12,085 nucleotides of DNA from assembly GCA_964457365.1 (NCBI GenBank), contig CAYWFP010000108.1, positions 1 to 12,085 of the forward strand, given 5' to 3'. How positions within the stretch are numbered: position 1 is the first letter of the stretch; the number at the start of each line of letters is the position of its first letter. Below, in pieces: positions 1 through 6,537 of the stretch. Position numbers and translations under genes: made by a program. The notes under the pieces were generated by a model. It saw nothing but the letters and a program-made list of their open reading frames with translations, did not search any database and was not told where the DNA came from. Source of the DNA: CAYWFP01 sp964457365 (GTDB lineage Bacteria > Planctomycetota > SZUA-567).

Positions 1-29
1 GAGACATCGGCTACAGCGATAGACGCAGG

Positions 30-1643
30 ATGCCGGCGGCGGTCCTCGTCGCCTTGATCGTCCTCGTCGGCGCGCATGCGGGGTATGTCCGCGCTGCGGA
101 GTTCAGTCTGCACGGTCCGTCGATCGAGTTGCGACGCATTCAGTACTGCGAGGAATGCAACGAGAAGCTGATGGTCACCTCGGTGCCGCCGGGTGCGGCG
201 ATCCGCTGTCCCCGTTGCGGCTTGGTCCAGCGACGTCTGCCGACGCGGTACCTGGAGACCAAGGTTTACCAGGTCTGCCCGAGTTGCAGCTCCCGCCTCG
301 ACGTCTCGCATCTGAAACCGATGCGCCGCATCCGCTGCGGCACCTGCGGGCTGGCCCAACCGGTTCTGCCCGAAGCGGTCTACCGCGGCGGCGGAACCGG
401 CAAAGTCAAGCACGTCACCGTCCCGGCGGTGGACCCACCCGCCAGCGGCAGCAACCGCCCCCCCGATCCGTCAAACGAATCCGAGAGCCGAGACGAGCCA
501 CCGGTGGGGCATTGGGAAGAAGACCTCCCCGAACTCGAAGAGTTCGATTCGCTCCGCGGCGCGTTTCGCCAATACCGTCGGCTCAAGGAGAACCCCGTCC
601 CGCCGCAACGCGATCCGCCGCAACACCGGGATCTTCCCGTACCGGAACCGAGAGCGAAACCGCAAGCGCCAGAACGGCCGGTGGCGCGCATCGATTCTCC
701 GGCAGCCCCGTCCGTATCATCTCCGCGGGCGTCGCTGCCGCTGCCGGACGAGAGCATGCGCGTGGCCGCGACGGTGAACGGCCGACCGGTGCCGGTGGCG
801 GATGTGGCGCGGGCGCTGCAAGCGGCGCTGGATCAACTCCGGTTGCGGCTGGGACATACCGCACAGGCGCCGCGCGGACGCGAGTACTTGCGAGCGCAGA
901 AAGCCGAGCTCAAGCCGCAGATTCTCGATACGCTGATCGCGCGTGAGCTGATCGGCCAGGCCGCCGAGCGCGCGGGCTTCGTTCCGCCGCAGGAAGACGT
1001 CCGCCGCGAACTGCAGGCGTTGCGCCGCGAGGAGGCCGTCGACGGCCGCCCGGGAACCATCCTCGAGCAGGCGCGTTTCCGCGTTATCCTGAACGAAATG
1101 CGCCGACGTCATGCCGGCCATGCCGGCGAAATCACCCCGCGTCAGGTGCGCCGCTATTACGACGAGCACCCCGGGGAGTTCGTCCAGCCGGCGACCGGTG
1201 CGCTCGAGAGCCTGGTGCTCTACCGCGACCGTCAAGGCCGCGCTGATGCGCGCGCGGCGAATGCCATCGCGGCGGAGATTGCCGAACGTCTGCGGCAAGG
1301 CGTGGGCTTCGACGCGCTGGTGCGCCGCTTCTCCGAAGGACCATTCGCCGCCAGCGGCGGGCGTCTGTGCGTGGCCGGACAGAGACGCCTGCGCCTGGCT
1401 CTGCTCGCCACTCCGTTGCAGAAGGCCTTGCAGCGGGCCGAGTCCGGCGACGTCGTCGGCCCGGTTCCGCTGATCAACAGCATCGCCTTCTGCCGTGTCG
1501 AAACCCTCGAGCGCGACAAGCCATTGTCCTTCGAAGCGGCGCAGGCCAAGATCCGACAGCGGCTGGAACGGCAGGCGCGCGAACAGGCCTTCAATGCCTG
1601 GGTCGACGATCTTCGGGAGCAGGCCGACATCCGGCTCTACTGA
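30..1643 (+). CDS. Exported double zinc-ribbon protein with SurA/parvulin-like C-terminal half
   Basis: The protein is probably a periplasmic folding factor of the SurA/PpiC type. From the shown Met it has a hydrophobic signal segment (residues 2-18, likely cleavage near 17-23). Two CxxC...CxxC zinc ribbons follow (C40/C43 with C60/C63; C83/C86 with C103/C106). A Pro/Glu/Arg-rich linker spans about 130-240, a helical SurA-N-like chaperone region 246-360, and a parvulin-like region about 369-495. The Ser-Gly-Gly motif typical of parvulins is visible near 442-444, but the usual 'GYHI' histidine is replaced by SIAFC, so isomerase activity is doubtful and a chaperone role more likely. The frame stays open to the window's left edge, with three Arg codons just before this Met that would suit a signal-peptide n-region. 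The true start may therefore lie upstream. It precedes the PspF-like gene by 88 bp on the same strand. The family call is confident, the function inferred. Confidence 0.8.
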   Translation: MPAAVLVALIVLVGAHAGYVRAAEFSLHGPSIELRRIQYCEECNEKLMVTSVPPGAAIRCPRCGLVQRRLPTRYLETKVYQVCPSCSSRLDVSHLKPMRRIRCGTCGLAQPVLPEAVYRGGGTGKVKHVTVPAVDPPASGSNRPPDPSNESESRDEPPVGHWEEDLPELEEFDSLRGAFRQYRRLKENPVPPQRDPPQHRDLPVPEPRAKPQAPERPVARIDSPAAPSVSSPRASLPLPDESMRVAATVNGRPVPVADVARALQAALDQLRLRLGHTAQAPRGREYLRAQKAELKPQILDTLIARELIGQAAERAGFVPPQEDVRRELQALRREEAVDGRPGTILEQARFRVILNEMRRRHAGHAGEITPRQVRRYYDEHPGEFVQPATGALESLVLYRDRQGRADARAANAIAAEIAERLRQGVGFDALVRRFSEGPFAASGGRLCVAGQRRLRLALLATPLQKALQRAESGDVVGPVPLINSIAFCRVETLERDKPLSFEAAQAKIRQRLERQAREQAFNAWVDDLREQADIRLY

Positions 1644-1731
1644 ACCGTTGCTTCCGCCTTTCCGGGCGCATGGTTTCGGGCCTCGAAGTCAGCGGGAGCA
1701 TGCTTCCAAGCGAACAGGAAAAGGAAATGGA

Positions 1732-2976
1732 ATGACCGACGAGGATCGTCGATTTCCCGAAGCGTTGGGACAGGCCGAGAATTTCCTCTCCTTCCAGGAG
1801 GCACTCTCGCATGTGGCGAAGGTGGAGCGTTCGGTGCTCCTCGTCGGCGAGCGCGGAACCGGCAAGGAACTGGCCGCGCGTCGGTTGCACTACCTCAGCC
1901 GGCGCTGGAACGGTCCACTGATCGCACTCAACTGCGCGGCGTTGAGTCCGAGCCTGATCGAGTCGGAACTCTTCGGCTACGAAGCCGGCGCCTTCACCGG
2001 GGCCGGCAAAGGTCGGCCCGGTCGTTTCGAGGCCGCCGACGGCGGGACACTGTTTCTCGACGAGGTAGGTCTGATCCCGATGCCGGTACAGGAGAAGATC
2101 CTGCGTGCGGTGGAGTACGGCACCTTCGAGCGCGTCGGCAGTTCCACTCCGGTACAGGTGGACGTACGCATTCTCGGTGCAACTCACGCGGACCTGCGTA
2201 CGCTCTGCCGGGAAGGCACGTTCAAACGCGACCTGCTGGACCGACTCAGCTTCGAGGTGTTGCACCTGCCCCCGCTGCGGGAACGACACGAGGACATCCT
2301 GCTGCTGGCCACGCACTTCGCCAGCCGCATGGGCCACGAACTGGGACGCGAAGACGTCCCGGCATTCGACGACACGGTGATCGAACGCCTGTTGGCGCAC
2401 GACTGGCCGGGGAATATCCGCGAGTTGAAGAACGTGATCGAACGGGCGGTCTATCGTGCCGGCGAGACTGTCGACGAAGTGATCTTCGACCCCTTCGCCC
2501 CTGCCGACAAAGCCCTGTCAACGGAAGTGCAATCCGTCTCAACGGCTAAAGAGGCGCAAGACGAAAGCCTGATCAGGCGCGAGTGGCGCATCGGCGACGT
2601 CGTCGCCAAGGAAGACGGCACTCGCTTACGCGTCTACGATATCCACGAGAACGCCGGCACCCGTTGCATCTATATCGAGGCGTTGACCGGCACGGAAGCC
2701 GTGTTGTCACACGCCACGGCAGAGACGGAGACTCGCGGAAACGCGCCGATCTCGATGAAGGGCGAGGTGGCGAAGGTGGAGCGGCGGATGTTGGCCCGGG
2801 CGCTGGGGCAGACGCAGTGGAACCAGCGCAAAGCAGCCGAGTGGCTCGGTCTCAATTACAACCAGTTCCGAACCATCTATCGCCGCCATCAGAAGATCAT
2901 GGAGTTGCTGCGCGACAACCCGCGTCTCACGCCCGACCAGGCGCAGCAGCGCTTGAAAGAGGAGGAATCGGCTTGA
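1732..2976 (+). CDS. pspF: PspF-like sigma-54-dependent AAA+ activator with an extra domain
   Basis: This is an enhancer-binding activator of sigma-54 RNA polymerase and has no N-terminal receiver domain. In 414 residues it shows Walker A GERGTGKE (39-46), the sigma-54 contact loop GAFTGA (86-91), Walker B GGTLFLDE (104-111), sensor I near 150, the arginine-finger region FKRDLLDRL (164-172), sensor II WPGNIRELKN (225-234) and a Fis-type HTH about 363-387. The AAA+ part closely follows E. coli PspF, including the short start before the ATPase. The protein is about 90 residues longer than E. coli PspF: a segment at 280-330, with a beta-rich look (IGDVVAKEDGTRLRVYDI), lies between ATPase and HTH. 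The ATG at 1732 was chosen because AAAGGA sits 6 bases upstream and PspF homology begins there; the frame is open further upstream. No pspA is next to it, so its target and its usual PspA inhibitor are not visible. The gene symbol is tentative. Confidence 0.85.
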   Translation: MTDEDRRFPEALGQAENFLSFQEALSHVAKVERSVLLVGERGTGKELAARRLHYLSRRWNGPLIALNCAALSPSLIESELFGYEAGAFTGAGKGRPGRFEAADGGTLFLDEVGLIPMPVQEKILRAVEYGTFERVGSSTPVQVDVRILGATHADLRTLCREGTFKRDLLDRLSFEVLHLPPLRERHEDILLLATHFASRMGHELGREDVPAFDDTVIERLLAHDWPGNIRELKNVIERAVYRAGETVDEVIFDPFAPADKALSTEVQSVSTAKEAQDESLIRREWRIGDVVAKEDGTRLRVYDIHENAGTRCIYIEALTGTEAVLSHATAETETRGNAPISMKGEVAKVERRMLARALGQTQWNQRKAAEWLGLNYNQFRTIYRRHQKIMELLRDNPRLTPDQAQQRLKEEESA

Positions 2977-3023
2977 CGATCAGCCCAATCCTTCGGGACT
3001 TTCGATCAGTTTGTGTTGTGCGA

Positions 3024-3788
3024 TCATGGACCGGTCCTTTTCGGCACGCCATGCCATAGCCAGACCGTGCTCGCCACGCACGGCACGAGCATGAACCACG
3101 TCCCGAACGGCGCGATCACGAATCCGGCCAACGGCGCGGGCAGCGCATAACCGATCACCATGGTCAGAATCAATACGCCCAGCGGCGAGACCACCAGGAA
3201 CCAGCGCGGGTAAGCCGTTCGGCCGCTCAACACCGCTACCGCGTGCCAGATCGATCCCGCGTAGAACGCGATCAACGCGGTCAGATCACCCATGAAAAAG
3301 TGCTCGACGAGAAAGTTTTGCGCCATGGCGTAAAATGCCGCGTCCGTACATCCGGCCACCGCCTCCGCCCGCGCCAGCACGCTCAAGAAAGCCCAACCGC
3401 AATGCTGGATCCCGCCGATCATCAGGATGGCGTAAGCCAGGAGCGCGCACGGCACGCCTGCAAGCCAGAAGCCCGCTCCGCGCATGCCGACCCACCAGTG
3501 ATAATACGAAAGGGCGTACAGCGGGTACATCTAGCCCGCCGTCTGTGCCGCCAATACCAGCCAGTGCGGCCGGCCGCCGGCGGTACGGATGACGTCCCAC
3601 GCCGCGGGCGAGAAGTATTCGGCGCCGCCCAGCGCCGGCGAGTAGCCGTAGATCAGGTCGCAGACGCCGTTCCACAAGAGCAAGACGGAAATAGCGATCC
3701 CCAGATGTCGAAGCCGGCGAATCATGCCCGCGTCGGTTTCCTGCGCGGCGCCGGGATTCAACGGTTGTTCGCGCTCAAGCGGATTCAT
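3024..3788 (-). pseudogene. Six-helix membrane protein (DUF6796-like) interrupted by an in-frame TAG
   Basis: Two adjacent open stretches on the minus strand (3531-3788 and 3024-3530) are in the same frame and separated only by a TAG codon at 3533-3531. Read through, they give one ~253-residue polytopic inner-membrane protein with about six hydrophobic helices: LGIAISVLLLWNGV, a second helix straddling the stop, GFWLAGVPCALLAYAILM, DLTALIAFYAGSIWHAVAVL, LGVLILTMVIGYAL and a last one near the C-terminus. The pattern, with small conserved-looking pieces such as YYHWWVGMR and NFLVEHFFMGDL, resembles DUF6796-type proteins of unknown function. That assignment is from memory and moderate. The ATG at 3788 was chosen over a TTG at 3815 because AGGGGG lies 4 bases upstream. 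The second piece begins with ATG directly after the stop (TAGATG), so reinitiation is conceivable. A nonsense mutation is the simplest reading; a sequencing error is possible. Confidence 0.7.
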
Positions 3789-3903
3789 TGCGCCCCCTCG
3801 CGAGTCCGGGTTCAAAGAGACTGGAAAAGCTCTGCAAGCCCAAATGTTTCTGCGCCGTCGGCCGTGCAGTATCTGCCGGATTGCCCGGGGTTGTCAAGCA
3901 CAT
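3775..3903 (-). CDS. Possible 42-residue upstream ORF with a very strong ribosome binding site
   Basis: The sequence AGGAGGAGG (3917-3909, minus strand) lies 5 bases before an ATG at 3903. That ATG opens a 42-codon frame starting MCLTTPGNPADTARPTAQKH and ending at TGA 3777-3775, overlapping the first codons of the membrane-protein gene in another frame. The arrangement looks like a translated leader coupled to the next gene. The peptide has no recognisable domain, signal or membrane segment, and its composition is unremarkable. The support is the ribosome site and the overlap only, so it may be chance. Confidence 0.25.
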   Translation of the reverse strand: MCLTTPGNPADTARPTAQKHLGLQSFSSLFEPGLARGRNESA

Positions 3904-4010
3904 AAAAGCCTCCTCCTCCCGGATTACCCGGATTTCCGATCAGGGTGCAAACGGTATCGTTCCAGACGTTGCAATCTGAGGAAAAAACGTTCGGATTCAC
4001 CGACGGCAGC

Positions 4011-4038
4011 TTGCATCCGCGTGGCGGGCGGGTATGCT
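4011..4038 (+). promoter_or_regulatory. Probable sigma-70-type promoter of the PilZ gene
   Basis: A TTGCAT -35-like box (4011-4016) and a TATGCT -10-like box (4033-4038) are 16 bases apart, placing transcription start near 4045 and leaving a short leader with GGGGAG ahead of the ATG at 4059. The match is by eye to the bacterial consensus. Confidence 0.45.
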
Positions 4039-4058
4039 GTTGGCAGTGGAGGGGAGCG

Positions 4059-4343
4059 ATGAGCGATTGGGAAGGCAGTGACCGGCGACGGCATCAGCGT
4101 ATCAATGTCGAGCATCCGGGGTTGGTGCAGCCGGTGGATCAGGACGAACCGGTATTGGCGGTGACATCCATTGATCTCTCCGAGGGCGGCGTTCGCTTCT
4201 TCACCCTCGAGCCGATGGAGGAGATGTACCGCTTCCGCTACTCCCACCTGGACAAGGAAACACGCATCGCCGAGGTGCTGCAGGTGCTCAACCTGGACGA
4301 AGGTTATTGTGTCCGCGCCCGCTTCGTCGGTGAAGCGAATTAG
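4059..4343 (+). CDS. Single-domain PilZ protein (predicted c-di-GMP binder)
   Basis: The 94-residue cytosolic protein is essentially one PilZ domain. Both parts of the c-di-GMP signature are present: RRHQR (R10xxxR14) near the N-terminus, and DLSEGG (39-44), which fits [D/N]xSxxG. It carries no fused catalytic or membrane domain, so it would act as a stand-alone c-di-GMP responsive adaptor, for example on motility, export or surface polysaccharide. The partner cannot be told from this window. The ATG at 4059 was chosen because GGGGAG lies just upstream and the PilZ fold begins there; a longer in-frame version from 3945 would add Cys/Trp-rich sequence unlike PilZ. It is divergent from the broken membrane-protein gene and convergent with tRNA-Ala. 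Confidence 0.78.
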   Translation: MSDWEGSDRRRHQRINVEHPGLVQPVDQDEPVLAVTSIDLSEGGVRFFTLEPMEEMYRFRYSHLDKETRIAEVLQVLNLDEGYCVRARFVGEAN

Positions 4344-4384
4344 GCCCGCCCTTTCCCCGGTTCCGCCGCGAGCGTGATTCCATG

Positions 4385-4413
4385 AAAAAACCCGCGACCG
4401 TCGCGGCCGCGGG
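4385..4413 (-). terminator. Intrinsic terminator of tRNA-Ala
   Basis: On the minus strand a 10-bp GC-rich stem (4413-4391, one G-U pair, loop CGA) is followed directly by six T (4390-4385), 11 bases after the tRNA-Ala CCA end. Confidence 0.85.
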
Positions 4414-4423
4414 TGGAAATGCG

Positions 4424-4499
4424 TGGTGGAGGATGACGGGTTCGAACCGACGACCTCAAGACTGCCAGCCTTGCGCTCTCCCAACTGAGCTAATCCCCC
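4424..4499 (-). tRNA. tRNA-Ala (anticodon GGC)
   Basis: A complete 76-nt cloverleaf includes an encoded CCA (4426-4424). The acceptor GGGGGAT pairs with ATCCTCC (one G-U); the D-arm is GCTCAGTTGGGAGAGC; the anticodon stem CAAGG/TCTTG encloses loop CTGGCAG, giving anticodon GGC; the T-loop is TTCGAAC. The T-stem GTCGG/CCGTC has one T-T mismatch at its second pair, unusual but tolerated. The identity as alanine follows from the anticodon, which reads GCC/GCU codons. Confidence 0.96.
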
Positions 4500-4513
4500 A
4501 CTGGGATCGTCTC

Positions 4514-4541
4514 ATTGTAACGGGCATTGCGGATCTGTCAA
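4514..4541 (-). promoter_or_regulatory. Promoter of tRNA-Ala
   Basis: On the minus strand a perfect TTGACA (4541-4536) and TACAAT (4519-4514) are separated by 16 bases. Transcription should start near 4507, about 8 bases before the mature tRNA. This is one of the best consensus matches in the window. Confidence 0.8.
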
Positions 4542-4554
4542 GACGATAACCGGC

Positions 4555-4583
4555 TTGACAAATCGTTCCGAAGCAGGCAGAAT
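4555..4583 (+). promoter_or_regulatory. Promoter of tRNA-Pro
   Basis: A perfect TTGACA (4555-4560) is followed after 17 bases by CAGAAT (4578-4583), with start expected near 4590, about 9 bases before the tRNA. Its -35 box lies only 13 bases from the -35 of the divergent tRNA-Ala promoter, so the two are back to back. Confidence 0.75.
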
Positions 4584-4598
4584 ACGTCTCGAACTCGA

Positions 4599-4675
4599 CG
4601 GGCCGTGGCTCAGTTTGGTAGAGCGCTTGTCTGGGGGACAAGAGATCGAAGGTTCGAATCCTTTCGGCCCGACCA
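4599..4675 (+). tRNA. tRNA-Pro (anticodon GGG)
   Basis: A complete 77-nt cloverleaf has encoded CCA (4673-4675). The acceptor CGGGCCG pairs fully with CGGCCCG; the anticodon stem CTTGT/ACAAG encloses loop CTGGGGG, giving anticodon GGG; the T-arm is GAAGG TTCGAAT CCTTT. The C1-G72 pair and discriminator A are typical of bacterial tRNA-Pro. It reads CCC/CCU codons, as expected for a GC-rich genome. Confidence 0.97.
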
Positions 4676-4684
4676 AGAACTACG

Positions 4685-4723
4685 CGCCGAAAGCTCCGAT
4701 ACGACGGGGCTTTCGGCGTTTTT
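4685..4723 (+). terminator. Intrinsic terminator of tRNA-Pro
   Basis: A 14-bp stem (4685-4698 with 4705-4718, one T-G pair, loop ATACGA) is followed by five T (4719-4723), beginning 10 bases after the tRNA CCA end. Confidence 0.9.
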
Positions 4724-5013
4724 ATTGCCCCCGTCTCCCGCTCCCCGAGATTCAGAACATGACTCTAAGTGGAAAAACGTGTCCCTTCGTGACCCACGGG
4801 GGAAGATGGAGAGACCTGCAGGCGCACCTGCACGGCGAACAGACTATACCCCGGGTACCCGGGGATGATTGAAATCTAGAGTCTCTGCAGTGCATCAAAG
4901 CCAATAGATCAGATGCGTGCAGCGCAATTCGTCGGGATGGCGGCATGTAGTAAAAGAGGGTATCAGAGCGTCATGATGAAGCGAATGGATTGGATTTATA
5001 CTCCACCCCATAT
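4724..5013. other. Gene-poor stretch with a 16-bp palindrome
   Basis: I see no gene supported by a ribosome site or recognisable protein here. The notable element is a perfect palindrome, CCCCGGGTACCCGGGG, at 4849-4864. It is not followed by a T-run on either strand, so it is not an ordinary terminator. The stretch has lower GC than the genes around it. Confidence 0.5.
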
Positions 5014-5079
5014 GTCGAGTAGACCGAGTGCCCAGTCGCTCACAGAAACGTAAGTGGGACTCTTGCCTCATACGGTTTC
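5014..5079 (-). mobile_element. Group II intron 3'-end relic (domain V and VI-like)
   Basis: On the minus strand 5079-5045 reads like intron domain V. A lower stem GAAA(C)CGTA pairs with TACGTTTC, followed by an upper stem-loop TGAGGC-AAGA-GTCCCA and a two-base CT bulge in the standard place. The same order is seen in bacterial domain V (GAGCCGTA, a 16-nt upper hairpin, a two-base bulge, TACGGTTC). Directly after it, 5041-5014 gives a domain VI-like hairpin (GACTGG-GCAC-TCGGTC), a candidate branch A in TCTACTC and an intron-like end CTACTCGAC. There is one extra base, an altered catalytic triad region and a non-GNRA loop, and neither the reverse transcriptase nor the 5' end is present. It is read as a decayed fragment. 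Confidence 0.5.
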
Positions 5080-5244
5080 TATCTTCCAGCCGCCGGCAGG
5101 ATGCCGAAGCGCTACAGGACAAGCATTCCCGTAACCCGATCCGCGAGTCAACCCAGACAGTGGATCTACGCGCATGCCGGTAACGCAGCCACTTGTAATT
5201 CCGATCAGTCCAAAATCCAGATCCTCGTTTACTGCATAAACATG
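5080..5244. other. Intergenic stretch between ROK gene and intron relic
   Basis: There is no supported gene. Minus-strand frames are open for short distances but match nothing I recognise; if the relic at 5014-5079 is real, this may include its domain IV remnant. No terminator with a T-run is seen after the ROK gene. Confidence 0.3.
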
Positions 5245-6426
5245 TCATTCCGGAACGACCGGCAACCTTCCCGCAGGCAGCGGCTTCATCTCGCCGATCT
5301 GCTTGAAATACTTTTCCATCAGCAGTCCCGCTATGCCGCGCAGGGCCGTATCGGGCGAGACGGAGGCTGCGTCGACGGCGAGGTCGTGCGCCGGCAGGCC
5401 GACGAGCATCTCGCGCAGGCGGTGGCGGATCGGTTCGCGCAGGGCCTCGGCCAGTTCGAGATCGCGGCAGGCAATAATCATTTCCGCCGGGTCGAATGCC
5501 GCGATCACGGGCGCCAAACCGCGCACGAAACGCATTGCCGCCCGGTCGAAGAACATGGTCAGCCCGACGTGATAAGGCATCCGGTCCACTAATTCGGCGA
5601 GGCGGGCGCATGCGGGCGGCGCGAGCCCCAGGGCTTTGGCCTCGGCCAGCAACTCCGGCTCGCTGCAATACGCCTCGAGGCAGTCCTGCTTGCCGCAGGC
5701 GCAGATCCGCCCCTCCGTGTCGCACGGCACATGGCCGATCTCGCCGGAGGCGGCGTTGCGTCCCTGAAGCAGCTTGCCGTCGACCAGCACGGCGCAGGAA
5801 ATGCCCTCGATGACAAAGACGTTGAGGATCGTGTCGAGTACGATGGCGCGGCGGCGAAACCAGACATCGTTCCAGAGATGGCAGCGGCTTTCGTTCTCGA
5901 CGAGAACGATGCGTTCGAACTCGCGGCGCAGCCGCTCGGCGACGGGGATGCCGTGCCAACCCATGAGATTGACCGCGTGCACTACCACGCCGCGCCGGTT
6001 GTCGACAAATCCCGGCAACGTGACGCCGATCCCGCACAGGCGCGCCTCGTCTTCGCCGACGGCGGCATGCAACCGCGGGGTCAGCGCCTCCAGCAGGGCA
6101 TCGGGAGACGCGCCAGTGTCGAGTCGGGCATGCTCCTCGACGCGGCCGTCGAAATACACGCGGGCTATGACGGTGCCATGCACGCCAAGGTAGACGGCCA
6201 GAAAGAAGGGGCCTGATGGATTCAGCGCCAGGCGATTGGCCGGAGAGCCGTCGGGTTCGGTGAGAACGCCCCACTCGAGCAACTCGCCGACAATGCTGCC
6301 GACGCTGTTGGCACGCAGATCCAAGCGGTCGCTCAGTGCGATCCGCTGCAAAGGACCGGCTTGGTGTAACTCCAGCAAGATCTTTTCGCGATTGATGTTG
6401 CGTCGTTCTGCGCGCAAGTCGGACAT
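5245..6426 (-). CDS. ROK-family transcriptional regulator (NagC/Mlc/XylR type)
   Basis: This is a predicted sugar-responsive repressor, 393 residues. A winged HTH occupies about 10-60 (INREKILLELHQAG...IALSDRLDLRANSVGSIVGEL), and the ROK fold follows from about 75. The ROK zinc site is present: EIGH (229-232) and CACGKQDC (C242, C244, C249). The kinase features are lost: the N-terminal ATP-binding DxGxT motif reads YLGVHGT, and the usual catalytic Asp in the NDAN motif reads ENES. It therefore binds a sugar ligand but should not phosphorylate it. The ATG at 6426 is supported by AAAGGA five bases upstream. It is transcribed away from the PIG-L and NagB-like genes, the usual layout for a local repressor of the divergent operon. 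An amino sugar or its phosphate is the likely effector, inferred from those neighbours. Confidence 0.9.
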   Translation of the reverse strand: MSDLRAERRNINREKILLELHQAGPLQRIALSDRLDLRANSVGSIVGELLEWGVLTEPDGSPANRLALNPSGPFFLAVYLGVHGTVIARVYFDGRVEEHARLDTGASPDALLEALTPRLHAAVGEDEARLCGIGVTLPGFVDNRRGVVVHAVNLMGWHGIPVAERLRREFERIVLVENESRCHLWNDVWFRRRAIVLDTILNVFVIEGISCAVLVDGKLLQGRNAASGEIGHVPCDTEGRICACGKQDCLEAYCSEPELLAEAKALGLAPPACARLAELVDRMPYHVGLTMFFDRAAMRFVRGLAPVIAAFDPAEMIIACRDLELAEALREPIRHRLREMLVGLPAHDLAVDAASVSPDTALRGIAGLLMEKYFKQIGEMKPLPAGRLPVVPE

Positions 6427-6537
6427 ACGGTTCCTTTAAAATACGATTTGACAAAACCATAATAACGGATACGCTAATGAATATCAAGTGAATGTAGTGC
6501 ATGCGATAAAGCCTTGCTTCGTTTTTAAAGGATCTTC
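6427..6537. promoter_or_regulatory. Divergent control region between ROK and PIG-L genes
   Basis: These 111 AT-rich bases must hold both promoters. For the ROK gene (minus), TTGATA (6487-6482) and TATTAT (6464-6459) are 17 bases apart, a strong match. For the plus strand, TTGACA (6448-6453) with a weak TACGCT (6470-6475) overlaps the ROK -10 and spacer, and GATAAA (6505-6510) is an alternative -10. TGAAT occurs twice 11 bases apart (6478-6482, 6489-6493) over the ROK -35 and could be an operator. Both genes have the same TTTTAAAGGA ribosome-site block. No clear dyad operator was found. Confidence 0.6.

Noticed and set aside
717..1298. A 193-codon antisense frame in the parvulin-like gene
   Set aside because: No domain or ribosome site; the sense strand is convincingly coding.
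3531..3533. Amber recoding (for example pyrrolysine) of the internal TAG
   Set aside because: Other genes in the window use TAG as their terminal stop, and no recoding element or relevant enzyme family is seen.
3812..4000. A 62-codon minus-strand frame with Gly/Pro/Asn-rich sequence (GNPGNPGGGGFYVL)
   Set aside because: It starts at GTG without a ribosome site, and the Gly-rich part encodes the AGGAGGAGG signal that better serves the ORF at 3903. A remnant of an older gene cannot be excluded.
4599..4675. tRNA-Pro as an integration site of a genomic island
   Set aside because: No integrase and no repeated copy of the tRNA 3' end was found in the window.
4895..6502. A 535-codon open frame on the minus strand overlapping the ROK gene
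   Set aside because: It is an Arg/Pro-rich shadow in another frame of a clear ROK gene, with no recognisable domain and a tail running through the intron-like segment.
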